Assembly (NCBI GenBank): GCA_015486135.1
Contig: WFSE01000103.1
Location: 1-33,149, forward strand
Length of the DNA stretch: 33,149 nt
Direction of reading: 5' to 3'
Origin: Lentisphaeria bacterium
GTDB taxonomy: Bacteria > Verrucomicrobiota > Lentisphaeria > Victivallales > JAADHT01
Part shown: positions 7,441 to 15,693 of the stretch, in pieces
Numbering within the stretch: the stretch's first letter is position 1
Layout of the letters: each line of letters opens with the position of its first letter
Made by a program: the position numbers and the translations under genes
The notes under the pieces: generated by a model
The model's input: the letters and a program-made list of their open reading frames with translations, nothing else
What the model was told of the DNA's origin: nothing
The model's database searches: none

Positions 7441-7610
7441 CTTGTTCTCCTTAGGTTAAATCCGTTTTCAGTCGTGTCAAGCACCGCGCTCCAGGGAGGC
7501 GGGAGGGTGATTTTTGTATTATCATTGCTTCCCCATAGGATGCCCTCGCAAAAGCGCAGAAAACGCAAAGATGTCGCTTCCGCATTGCAGAAGCAGCATG
7601 CCAGGAACTC
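7441..7610. repeat. Intergenic stretch with word-like repeats
   Basis: After the lepB promoter region this part holds GCGCAGAAAACGCAAAG words (about 7553-7570) and an imperfect hairpin GCTTCCGCATTGCAGAAGC (7576-7594). The hairpin resembles the one at 5759-5773. No gene is seen. Confidence 0.5.
7453..7480 (-). promoter_or_regulatory. Candidate sigma-70 promoter for lepB
   Basis: A perfect TTGACA lies at 7480-7475 on the minus strand, followed after 16 bases by TAACCT (7458-7453). The -10 box is weak. If used, transcription would begin at about 7446, almost on the GTG start and cutting into its ribosome binding site; that would favour the ATG at 7374. Confidence 0.35.
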
Positions 7611-7814
7611 CTGAATAATTGACAATTGCTTAATTTTCATTGGGTTAAGCCTGTTTTAGCGGTGTCATCTCCAAGGTGTTGGGAGCACACGTTAGTGTGT
7701 TTTTAGGGCTCCCCTCCTTCTGAGCTCCGCTCCCTCCGGGCTTTGCGAAAGGACTTGGTCGCAAACCTCCCAAAAGCCTTGGAGACGACTAATATTTTGA
7801 GGCACCTGCCAACC
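7611..7814 (+). repeat. Dispersed inverted-repeat element, copy A, with a 74-bp internal insertion
   Basis: This copy begins CTGAATAATTGACAATTGC and ends TTTTGAGGCACCTGCCAAC. It shares with copies B (22046) and C (26514) the blocks GGTGTCATCTCCAAGG, CGCAAACCTCCCAAA and CTTGGAGACGACTA. Between GTTGGGAG and CGCAAACCTCCC it carries about 74 extra bases (7686-7759), including a CACACGTTAGTGTG hairpin related to sites at 15356 and 19011. It lies just past the stop codon of the 946-aa gene. Confidence 0.8.
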
Positions 7815-7825
7815 ATTAAGCGGCG

Positions 7826-10666
7826 CTACTCCGTCGGGAAACGTTTGAGGAGTCGGTCGTATTCGGACTTGAATTTAACGTAATCGAAGTTTACGCCCAA
7901 GTCGGTCCCCCCGGATTTCAACGACGACCTGAACGCCGTGGCGCATCCCGCCTCGAGATAATCGAAGAAAAGGACCTTGACTCCGTTTGGGGCGCTAAGG
8001 GAGCAATAGCTCATATTGCCTTTGGCGCCACCTCCGGGACGCTTTCCCAGCTTAAGTCGCTTGTCCGACAAGGCTTTCAGCGCTGCGCAAATGGCGACCG
8101 CGTAATTGTCTTCCTTGAATAGAGCCACGGGAATATAAATGGAGTACAATCCGCGATCCACGCGGAATTTGCCTTTGCCCGAAGGGGGGACAACATAGGA
8201 GCGGGAGCTAACCCCGGCGATAATCCTGGTCCGTCCGCTCCAAAGCTCCGTATGGGCGCGCAATCCGCGCAAAACCAACATCATTCGAGCCATCATCTCC
8301 TCGGCGGTCCCCGGAGCGGAGCGGTCGAATGGGGGCTGCCATTTCATGGAAGCTATCGCCACCTCGGCGGTGATAGCGTTCTCGGTTGGCGAATAGGAAA
8401 AGACCTTGTCCACGCGGGATTCCTTGGAGGAAGCGAAGCGCTTGGCGTAACGAGCCGGCTCGAAATATCGCTCGAAAAGCCGGGCGCCGAGCCGAGCCCA
8501 CTCGACGCGTTGGGGCGAAGGAGTGTCGTTAGCCTTGGCTGGATTCCTTCCAACAGCCAGCTCATCCATATTGGACATTCCGTCGCCATCGAAATCCGCG
8601 AGATTCTTGTCGATATCGTAATGATACGCGAAATTCGCGATCATCCCCGCGAAGGGGCGATTCACATCAGGTTGTTCAACAAAGAATTTGTTGCCGTTTT
8701 TCAAGGAGGTTACGTTCATAGGATCCAAGCCGGCGTTGACCTCGAACCATGCTGGAAGCAGATCGTTGTCCGGATCCCATTGGGCGTCGGCGGGATTGTT
8801 GGGATTCACAAGCACCTTTTTCCCGTCGGAGCCGGTAATGGACAGAGCGGGATGCGGCGGGGTTCCACATCCCGCCCCCGAGGTTCTGGTCATAGCCACA
8901 ATTTCGTCAAAGTTGGTCATCCTATCGTGGTCATTGTCCTTGGCGGCGTCTTTGGGGTCGAGCGGGTCCAACCCGCACGCCACCTCGAAATTGTCGAACA
9001 TCATATCCCCGTCGGTATCCGGATTAAACGGGTTCGTGTTGAGTTGGCGCTCCTTGGAGTTGGAAAGCCCGTCGCCATCCCAGTCATTGGCGAAAAACGG
9101 TCCGTTGTTCAGGTAATCGTATCCATCGTAGCAGAACCACATGGCAAAATAAGGGAGTGCAAAGGAACTCCATCTTCCATCCTTGAACCGTCCCAAATGC
9201 CCGATTTTGTCGAGCATCGCCGTCTCGACGTTGCGCAGCTTGGCGAATTTATGGATTTTACGGTGAAGCTCGAAAAAAGTGAACGCCTGCGCCTTGCTCC
9301 ACACCTCGTTGATTCTAGGATAGACAATCAGGCACGGCATAATCTTGTCCTCGCTGGCGAAGCGGTTGAACATGGTGTCGAAATGCCCTTTGTGCCACTC
9401 GGCCATGAAATAAGGACTATTCACGTCATAGAAATCCTTGAATACGGTAACGTGCCCCCTCAATCCAGTCCCTACGATAATTCGCTTCGGGTTGAATTTG
9501 GCTCGGATACGTTTGTAATACTCCGCGAAATGCCTTTTGTAGTCTTTATCCGAGCCGCCGTTCATCTCCGATATGGGGATCTGGAAAGAGCGTCTGTAGG
9601 AGGTGTTCATAGCCAATCCCAACGCGTGGTCGAATTGCACCGCGATTTTGCGCCAATTGGCGTCCGACTGGGATCGTTTGTCCACCCCGGACATGAACGA
9701 TCTCAACATGGAATAGAAACCATGAAGCTCCTCCCGTTCAGCGGCATCGCGCAAGCCTTTGACTCCTCCAGTCGTGGTCACGCGCGCTCCCCCTCCCATC
9801 ATTTTCTCCATCCACAGAGGAAGCACGCACCAATAGGTCGCGGATTGCGCGAAGATTGGGAACTGGCGCTTGGCGGTCATGGGATCATCAACCTCTCTGG
9901 AAAGCCTCCAATGGTCTTTATTGTCAAAGTCGCTACGGAACTTCACTCCCGGGTCGCCCTTCAACCCGAAAACCCATGATTTCGTCTCCGCGCCGTTTTT
10001 GGCGATAATTTTTAGCCAACGATCAAGTCTGGGACGCATGCAGAGGTACAAATCGCGGTAGAACCTCTCCGACTTGACCTTGCCCCAGTCGGTATCGCTT
10101 GGAGGATCGGGGGAATAACCATCGGCATCCCAATGCCGTTCTATCAGCTTGAAATAGCACACAGTGCCCCTGACCGCGCTGACGACAGGTCTTATATAAG
10201 TGAGCCCCCCCGCCAAACGCCCCAAATACGATTTATTCAGGACAACAACCCGCCCCGGCCCGCGTCGCCCGGTGGCCCTCAACACCGCGAAAGCGTCTGG
10301 AGGCAAAACCCTCACCATGCGTTTGACTGTTTTGGTGTCGCCACGGCTGTTCGCCACCGAATAGCGAAGGAGATACGTGCCAGGCTTCTTGGTGTCGACG
10401 GTTCCAGAGACCTTGATGTCGTCGAGATAACCGTCCCCGGGATCATATGCCATGACTCCGGCCATGGGAGAAAACTTGGAGCCGAAACGCAAAACGGTAG
10501 GCAAGAGCCCGCCTATGTTGGGATGTTTCTCCAGTTTGAAAGACTTCCCCGGAGCTTTAGCCCCCCTCCTCTTTTTCCCGCGCTTGCCGGCCGGACATGC
10601 ATGGCAAAAGAAGAACACGAGCAACACTGCCAGTACAGGCGATAAGCTTCTCCGCGCTCTCCACAT
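7826..10666 (-). CDS. Secreted surface protein with Ig-like domain and thrombospondin type 3 repeats, 946 aa
   Basis: The ATG at 10666 has GAGGAG six bases upstream. Residues 1-26 are a signal peptide (LAVLLVFFFCHACPA), followed by a very basic stretch (KRGKKRRGAK). Residues about 55-130 resemble a bacterial Ig-like (DUF5011-type) domain, ending in PGTYLLRYSVANSRGDTKTV. Residues 135-520 form a large Trp/Tyr-rich region that I do not recognise. Residues about 526-715 contain Asp-rich thrombospondin type 3 repeats (DWDGDGLSNSKERQLNTNP, NPDTDGDMMFDNFE, DFDGDGMSNMDELAVGRNP), which bind calcium in known proteins. Residues 716-946 are unrecognised. It is probably exported to the cell surface or medium. 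No anchoring or sorting signal is visible. The long plus-strand frame at 8252-9979 is its shadow. Confidence 0.8.
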   Translation of the reverse strand: MWRARRSLSPVLAVLLVFFFCHACPAGKRGKKRRGAKAPGKSFKLEKHPNIGGLLPTVLRFGSKFSPMAGVMAYDPGDGYLDDIKVSGTVDTKKPGTYLLRYSVANSRGDTKTVKRMVRVLPPDAFAVLRATGRRGPGRVVVLNKSYLGRLAGGLTYIRPVVSAVRGTVCYFKLIERHWDADGYSPDPPSDTDWGKVKSERFYRDLYLCMRPRLDRWLKIIAKNGAETKSWVFGLKGDPGVKFRSDFDNKDHWRLSREVDDPMTAKRQFPIFAQSATYWCVLPLWMEKMMGGGARVTTTGGVKGLRDAAEREELHGFYSMLRSFMSGVDKRSQSDANWRKIAVQFDHALGLAMNTSYRRSFQIPISEMNGGSDKDYKRHFAEYYKRIRAKFNPKRIIVGTGLRGHVTVFKDFYDVNSPYFMAEWHKGHFDTMFNRFASEDKIMPCLIVYPRINEVWSKAQAFTFFELHRKIHKFAKLRNVETAMLDKIGHLGRFKDGRWSSFALPYFAMWFCYDGYDYLNNGPFFANDWDGDGLSNSKERQLNTNPFNPDTDGDMMFDNFEVACGLDPLDPKDAAKDNDHDRMTNFDEIVAMTRTSGAGCGTPPHPALSITGSDGKKVLVNPNNPADAQWDPDNDLLPAWFEVNAGLDPMNVTSLKNGNKFFVEQPDVNRPFAGMIANFAYHYDIDKNLADFDGDGMSNMDELAVGRNPAKANDTPSPQRVEWARLGARLFERYFEPARYAKRFASSKESRVDKVFSYSPTENAITAEVAIASMKWQPPFDRSAPGTAEEMMARMMLVLRGLRAHTELWSGRTRIIAGVSSRSYVVPPSGKGKFRVDRGLYSIYIPVALFKEDNYAVAICAALKALSDKRLKLGKRPGGGAKGNMSYCSLSAPNGVKVLFFDYLEAGCATAFRSSLKSGGTDLGVNFDYVKFKSEYDRLLKRFPTE

Positions 10667-10711
10667 TACAATCTCCTCACCGCCATGCGGGTTTCCACAA
10701 CAAACTCGCCA

Positions 10712-10740
10712 AAAATACTAGCGCGCCACATGATTGCAAA
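10712..10740 (-). promoter_or_regulatory. Candidate promoter of the 946-aa surface protein gene
   Basis: On the minus strand TTTGCA (10740-10735), a 17-base spacer and TATTTT (10717-10712) give a plausible but imperfect sigma-70 promoter. It lies about 45 bases before the start codon. Confidence 0.35.
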
Positions 10741-10786
10741 TTCCCCGCCCACCGCGGGAAAGCCGCGCGGAATGGACGGTGAAGGC

Positions 10787-10815
10787 TTGACTAGACATGG
10801 GGGCGGCTGTAGTGT
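10787..10815 (+). promoter_or_regulatory. Candidate promoter of the histidine phosphatase-valS operon
   Basis: TTGACT (10787-10792), a 17-base spacer and TAGTGT (10810-10815) lie about 60 bases upstream of the phosphatase start. The -35 box is good and the -10 box is weak. Confidence 0.4.
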
Positions 10816-10876
10816 CCACGCCCTCCAGTGCTAATTTTTTTGGGGTGGGACAGAGATATAAGCGAAACGGAAGCGA

Positions 10877-11500
10877 ATGGAAGAAGCGGAATTCTATCTA
10901 ATCAGGCACGGCGAGTCGCTTGGAAATATTGGATTGGACTTGGGATTCGACCCCGCGCTCTCCCCGCGTGGCAGAGCCCAAGCCCAAGTATGCGCCGCGT
11001 TCATGAGCGAACGCCTCGTCGGCGACACGACCATATTGTCGAGCCCGTTCGACCGTTGCGTAGCCACAGCCGCAGAAATCGCGGCGGCGGCGAATTTGCA
11101 AGTCAAGCTCGAACCGCGTTTGCACGAGCTTTTCGAGGCCGCGTGGTTTCCATTGAAGGAGGTTTCGCTACCAACATTGCGAGAAATATCGGAGAGATAC
11201 CCGGAAACGGTGATACCCGAGATATCCGAGGAGCGCTGGTGGCCGGATTACAACGAGACCTGGGACGATGTCGATATCAGAATGGCGACTTTCAGAAACA
11301 CGCTGGTGTCAGGAGATATCCCGACTCGCAAAATTGTGTGTGTCGGTCATTGGGCGTCGATACAGTCGCTTGCCAATTCAATGATTCGCAAGCTGGCGTT
11401 GAATTTCGTGCCAAACGCCAGCGTAACTAAAATAAATTACAAAAACTCCTCGTTTAAAGCGGAAATCGTCAACCTTCCGCCAGAGGAGATGGAAGGCTAG
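10877..11500 (+). CDS. Histidine phosphatase family protein (phosphoglycerate mutase-like), 207 aa
   Basis: The N-terminus carries the family motif LIRHGES, with catalytic His11 and the phosphate-binding Arg10. Further family marks are SSPFDRCVATA (Arg60), the acid in LHELFE (Glu84) and the second catalytic His in CVGHWAS (His158). These enzymes work through a phosphohistidine and remove or move phosphate on varied substrates; this sequence does not reveal which. The product is cytoplasmic, with no signal peptide, and its length is normal. The ATG at 10877 has only a weak purine-rich site. The stop codon is four bases before valS, whose ribosome binding site lies inside this gene, so the two are co-transcribed. 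A metabolic or clean-up phosphatase is likelier than a glycolytic mutase, since the cofactor-dependent mutase signature is incomplete. Confidence 0.85.
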   Translation: MEEAEFYLIRHGESLGNIGLDLGFDPALSPRGRAQAQVCAAFMSERLVGDTTILSSPFDRCVATAAEIAAAANLQVKLEPRLHELFEAAWFPLKEVSLPTLREISERYPETVIPEISEERWWPDYNETWDDVDIRMATFRNTLVSGDIPTRKIVCVGHWASIQSLANSMIRKLALNFVPNASVTKINYKNSSFKAEIVNLPPEEMEG

Positions 11501-11504
11501 AAAT

Positions 11505-14204
11505 ATGAGCGAAAAACACACAAACGAAATACCGAGGGCGTACGAGCCCGCGTCGGTAGAAGCGAAATGGCGCCCGGCGTGGGAAAACGGCTCCTGGTTC
11601 AAAGGCGATCCCACCTCCGACAAAAAATCGTATTCCATCGTGATTCCACCGCCAAACGTGACCGGCATACTCACAATGGGGCATGTTCTAAACAACACAT
11701 TGCAAGATATCCTCTTGAGGCGCGCCAAGATGCGCGGATTCGAAGCGTGCTGGTTTCCCGGGACCGACCACGCCGGTATCGCCACCGAAAGCAAAGTCGC
11801 CATGAATCTCAAGAAAACCGAAGGAGTCTCCCGGGACGACCTCGGGCGCGAGGAATTCGTTAAAAGGGTTTGGGAGTGGAAAGAAGAGTACGGCGGCACA
11901 ATAATCAAGCAATTGAAAACGTTGGGAACAGCCTGCGCCTGGGACAGGGCGCGATTCACAATGGACGAGGGGCTCAGTCAAGCCGTCAAAAAAGTCTTCG
12001 TCGACCTTTACAACAAAGGCTACATCCACCGCGGGAAACGGATGATAAACTGGTGCCCCGTGTCCAAAACCGCCCTTTCGGACGAGGAGGTCATATACCG
12101 GGAAGTCAATGGCGCTTTCTACCATTTCAAATATCCACTGGCGGACGGAACCGGGCACGTTGTTGTAGCGACCACCCGACCCGAGACGATGCTGGGGGAC
12201 ACGGCGGTGGCGGTGAACCCCGGAGACGAACGCTATAAATATATCGTTGGAAAAATGGTCGAACTCCCTTTGACGGGCCGCCAAATACCAGTTGTCGCCG
12301 ACGAGCACGCCGACCCCGAGTTCGGCACTGGATGCGTCAAAATCACCCCGGCGCACGACCCGGACGACTTCGAGGTGGGCAAACGCCACAATCTACCGAT
12401 GATAGACGTTATGAATCCCGACGGAACAATGAGCGGCAAGGCGGGCGAGGAATTCGATGGGCTCGACCGCTTCGAATGCCGCGAAAAAGTCGTGGAAATG
12501 ATGCGCGAGGCCGACCTGCTCGTCTCCATAGAGGAACGCATCCATAGCGTCGGCTATTCCGAACGCGGCGGCGTCCCGATAGAGCCCAGAATCAGCGAGC
12601 AATGGTTCGTTAAAATGGATGAACTAGCGAAACCCGCGATAGAGGCGGTGCGCTCCGGCAAAATAAAATTCCATCCGAAACGCTGGGAAAAGACCTACTT
12701 CCACTGGCTGGAGAACATCAAGGATTGGTGCGTCAGCAGGCAGATATGGTGGGGACACCGCATTCCCGCTTGGTTCAACGATGAAACCGGCGAGATACAT
12801 GTGGGATTGAAATCCCCCGAGGAATCCGGCAAAAGCGGATCATGGCGCCAGGACGAGGATGTCCTCGACACCTGGTTCAGCTCATGGCTCTGGCCGTTCT
12901 CGATAATGGGCTGGCCCGAAAAGACACCCGAACTGAAGTTCTTCTATCCTACCAACGACTTGGTCACGGGGCCCGATATCATCTTCTTCTGGGTAGCGAG
13001 AATGATCATGGCCGGCTTGGAGTTCATGGGCGAAATCCCCTTCAAAAACGTCTATTTCACGAGTATAATCCGCGACGCCCAGGGGAGAAAGCTTAGCAAA
13101 TCCCTGGGAAACAGCCCGGACCCGCTGGACGTGATCGCCGAATACGGCGCCGACGCGTTGCGCTTCTCCATCATCTATATCGCCCCCTTGGGACAGGACA
13201 TCCTCTACTCCAATGAAAAATGCGAGATCGGCAGGAACTTCGCCAATAAAATATGGAACGCAGCGAGATTCCGGACGGCTAAAGGGGAGAAATCACTCGA
13301 CTTCGCGGAATTCCAAGAGCGGGAAACCCTCGAATCGATTAAAGCGAAATGGCCTATTGAAACATGGCACCCCACCGACCGCTGGGTGCTCGCCAGACTC
13401 GCGGAAACCGCGGAAAAAGTCGGGAAGGCCCTGGACGCCTTCCGTTTCCATGAAGCCACGCACACTCTCTACGATTTCGTCTGGAGCGAGTTCTGCGATT
13501 GGCACATAGAATCGGTCAAGCAACCCCTCTCCTCCCCCGAAACCGCCGCCGCGTCCAGCGCCATATTCGACTACGCGCTTTTCGCGGTGATTAGGCTTCT
13601 CCACCCATTCATGCCCTTCCTCACAGAGGAGGTGGCGCACAACCTGGGCTATATCCCCGATAACAAGGTGCTGGTGGAATACCCCTACCCCGACGGCAAA
13701 ACCATATGCGACGCCATCGGGAATATGGGCGGATTAATCAATCTCATGAACGGTAAATTCGAACTGGTGAAGGCGATTCGGAATATCCGCGCCTCCAGCG
13801 ACCTCCCCTCCGGAAAAAAGCTCAAGTGCGTCCTCAAACCAGCCAGCGACGAGATAGAGGAATTCATTAAAGGCGACATTGACTCGCTGACGCGGTTGGC
13901 GCGGCTGGAATCACTGGAAATAGATACCAACTACGAACCTTCGGGACCGACACCGTCCGCGGTCACCGATGCCGGAACGGTATTTGTGCCATTAGAGGGA
14001 ATCGTGGACGTGGAGGCGGAACGGGCGAAGCTCGAAAAGCAGAAACAAGACCTCGAAAAGTGGGTCGCCTCCTCGAATGCGCGGTTGGACAACCCGAACT
14101 TCACGGGCAAAGCCCCGCCAAAGGTGGTCGAGGAAGCCCGCGCGAAACTCGCGGAGATGAAGGAGAAGCTGGTCGAGGTGAAAGAATCGCTGGCCCGCCT
14201 GTGA
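11505..14204 (+). CDS. valS: Valine-tRNA ligase
   Basis: This class I aminoacyl-tRNA synthetase charges tRNA-Val with valine in the cytoplasm. The family opening PPPNVTG is followed by the HIGH-type box, which reads TMGH (57-60) rather than the usual HMGH. The CP1 editing domain follows (about 190-340, containing TTRPETMLGDTAVAV). The KMSKS-type box reads KLSKS (529-533, in GRKLSKSLGNSPDPLD). The anticodon-binding helical domain (about 610-780) and a C-terminal coiled-coil arm (about 835-899, AERAKLEKQKQDLEKW) complete the enzyme. Its 899 aa is normal for bacterial ValRS, and the whole protein is intact. It starts four bases after the phosphatase gene. Confidence 0.97.
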   Translation: MSEKHTNEIPRAYEPASVEAKWRPAWENGSWFKGDPTSDKKSYSIVIPPPNVTGILTMGHVLNNTLQDILLRRAKMRGFEACWFPGTDHAGIATESKVAMNLKKTEGVSRDDLGREEFVKRVWEWKEEYGGTIIKQLKTLGTACAWDRARFTMDEGLSQAVKKVFVDLYNKGYIHRGKRMINWCPVSKTALSDEEVIYREVNGAFYHFKYPLADGTGHVVVATTRPETMLGDTAVAVNPGDERYKYIVGKMVELPLTGRQIPVVADEHADPEFGTGCVKITPAHDPDDFEVGKRHNLPMIDVMNPDGTMSGKAGEEFDGLDRFECREKVVEMMREADLLVSIEERIHSVGYSERGGVPIEPRISEQWFVKMDELAKPAIEAVRSGKIKFHPKRWEKTYFHWLENIKDWCVSRQIWWGHRIPAWFNDETGEIHVGLKSPEESGKSGSWRQDEDVLDTWFSSWLWPFSIMGWPEKTPELKFFYPTNDLVTGPDIIFFWVARMIMAGLEFMGEIPFKNVYFTSIIRDAQGRKLSKSLGNSPDPLDVIAEYGADALRFSIIYIAPLGQDILYSNEKCEIGRNFANKIWNAARFRTAKGEKSLDFAEFQERETLESIKAKWPIETWHPTDRWVLARLAETAEKVGKALDAFRFHEATHTLYDFVWSEFCDWHIESVKQPLSSPETAAASSAIFDYALFAVIRLLHPFMPFLTEEVAHNLGYIPDNKVLVEYPYPDGKTICDAIGNMGGLINLMNGKFELVKAIRNIRASSDLPSGKKLKCVLKPASDEIEEFIKGDIDSLTRLARLESLEIDTNYEPSGPTPSAVTDAGTVFVPLEGIVDVEAERAKLEKQKQDLEKWVASSNARLDNPNFTGKAPPKVVEEARAKLAEMKEKLVEVKESLARL

Positions 14205-14417
14205 AATACTCAGCTGGAAATGAGACGGCAAATCGGAAAAAGAACCGTCTCCGCATTGCCAAGAGTGCGAGGACAGGCTAATGTAGGGAACTCTGAAGGA
14301 AAATGGGCTGGGACCTCCTCCTTCGCCAACGTTGTCGCCTTCGCTAGAGCTGGGGCGAGACAGGACGGAGAACAGGTGGACGATAAACCGATGGCCAGAT
14401 AAAAGAAGATTGAAACC
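14205..14417 (+). repeat. valS-accD intergenic region with an inverted repeat
   Basis: An inverted repeat GAGACGG/CCGTCTC (14222-14228 and 14245-14251) sits 18 bases after the valS stop codon. It has no T-run, so a terminator role is doubtful. At 14338-14364 a sequence TTCGCTAGAGCTGGGGCG then AGACAGG is a diverged relative of the 3611 and 19162 repeats. No gene is seen. Confidence 0.45.
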
Positions 14418-15305
14418 ATGTCTTTGTTCAGAAAAAAACAATACTCGACGTTGCGCGTGGGAAACAAGAAGAAAGACATCCCTAGAGGACTCTGGGACAA
14501 GTGCAAGAGTTGCGGCGAGGTCGTTTACCGCAAACAACTAGCGGAAAACCTCAACGTCTGCCCGGAATGCTCGTTCCACAATCCCATGATTGCGTGGGAA
14601 CGGATAAAGCTCCTCACTGACAGGGATTCCTTCTCGGAAATCGACTCCTCGCTGGGCTCGGTGGACGCTCTTAAATTCGAAGGAGTGGCGTCGTACGACG
14701 AGAAAATCAAGGCGAACGAGAAAAAAACCGGACTCAAGGACGCTATCGTTTGCGGCACGGCGACATTGGACCAGCAACCATTCGCCCTGGGAGTGATGGA
14801 TTTCCGCTTCCTTGGCGCCAGTATGGGGTCCGTCGTTGGGGAAAAGGTCACCCGCCTAGCTGAACTGGCGACACAAAAACACATCCCCCTGGTTATTGTA
14901 ACAGCCAGCGGCGGCGCCAGAATGTACGAGGGAATGCTCAGCTTGATGCAGATGGCGAAAACAAGCGGCGCAATCCACCACCACGACAAAGCTGGCCTCC
15001 CCTATATCGTCATCATGACCCACCCCACCACCGCCGGGGTTACCGCGAGTTTCGCATCCCTAGGCGACTTGACTCTTGCCGAACCAGGCGCTCTCATTGG
15101 CTTCGCCGGTCCGCGTGTCATAAAGGATACCACTCAGGCGCAACTGCCAGACGGCTTCCAAACCGCCGAGTTCCTCCTGCAAAAAGGGATGATTGATAGG
15201 ATTATCGCGCGTCACGAACTTCGGCACGAGCTCTCGCTTTGCATCTCCTACATGACGGTGGCGAAAAACCAGCCGAATTCAAAAAGCAAGAGCAAGAAGA
15301 AATAA
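14418..15305 (+). CDS. accD: Acetyl-CoA carboxylase carboxyltransferase subunit beta
   Basis: AccD pairs with AccA to move the carboxyl group from carboxybiotin to acetyl-CoA, the first committed step of fatty acid synthesis. The N-terminal zinc ribbon is complete (Cys29, Cys32, Cys48, Cys51 in CKSC and CPEC), and it is followed by the typical VYRKQLAENLNVCP. The crotonase-type carboxyltransferase core has SGGARMYEG, HPTTAGVTASFASLGD and the oxyanion and CoA-binding segment EPGALIGFAGPRVI. Its 295 aa is the normal length. The C-terminus ends in a short Lys/Ser-rich tail. No strong Shine-Dalgarno precedes the ATG at 14418. accA is not in the window. Confidence 0.96.
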   Translation: MSLFRKKQYSTLRVGNKKKDIPRGLWDKCKSCGEVVYRKQLAENLNVCPECSFHNPMIAWERIKLLTDRDSFSEIDSSLGSVDALKFEGVASYDEKIKANEKKTGLKDAIVCGTATLDQQPFALGVMDFRFLGASMGSVVGEKVTRLAELATQKHIPLVIVTASGGARMYEGMLSLMQMAKTSGAIHHHDKAGLPYIVIMTHPTTAGVTASFASLGDLTLAEPGALIGFAGPRVIKDTTQAQLPDGFQTAEFLLQKGMIDRIIARHELRHELSLCISYMTVAKNQPNSKSKSKKK

Positions 15306-15693
15306 CACCAGATTTCGGGCTTACTGGAAAACGCTCGGACCTCTTACCTCGCGGAGACGCACGCGTTCGTGTGTTCTGAAGGATAAATCGATAGTATCGA
15401 CATTATCGATAATATCGAGGCTTTTCCTTGCGAAAATAGCGCGGAGCGCGAGCCGTAGGCTCTTTGGAGTGCGGCACCCCTGTGCCGCTTTGTATTACTG
15501 GTGTCGCGGACGGGGGGACGGGGGGACGCAAGACGCAGGACTCAAGACGGAAATGTGGTGTGGTTTTCTATTATTCCCATAGCCTCCCATAATTCCCAGA
15601 CCCCGCAGGCCGCGGCTAACATATGCGTGCTGATAAGAATTAGCGGCTAAAATCCAAGTCAGGTTAACAGTAGGAAGTAGCATAGTGCTTGCG
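15306..15693. repeat. Intergenic region with tandem 9-mer array and dispersed hairpins
   Basis: Between accD and the 222-aa membrane protein there is no gene. It contains a GACGCACGCGTTCGTGTGTT repeat (15356-15375), a 9-bp tandem array (15387-15420), and a hairpin built on GCGGCACCCCTGTGCCGC (15471-15488). A G-rich stretch follows (GGACGGGGGGACGGGGGGACG, about 15508-15528). Confidence 0.6.
15387..15420. repeat. 9-bp tandem repeat, four ATCGA words
   Basis: ATCGA begins at 15387, 15396, 15405 and 15414, giving units ATCGATAGT, ATCGACATT, ATCGATAAT and ATCGAGGCT in exact 9-base register. Confidence 0.85.

Noticed and set aside
8252-9979. 575-codon plus-strand open frame
   Set aside because: It is opposite the 946-aa TSP3 protein gene, which has a signal peptide, a good ribosome binding site and recognisable repeats. 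The plus-strand translation resembles no family.
14222-14251. Terminator after valS
   Set aside because: The 7-bp inverted repeat has a 16-base loop and no T-run, so it is listed only as an inverted repeat.
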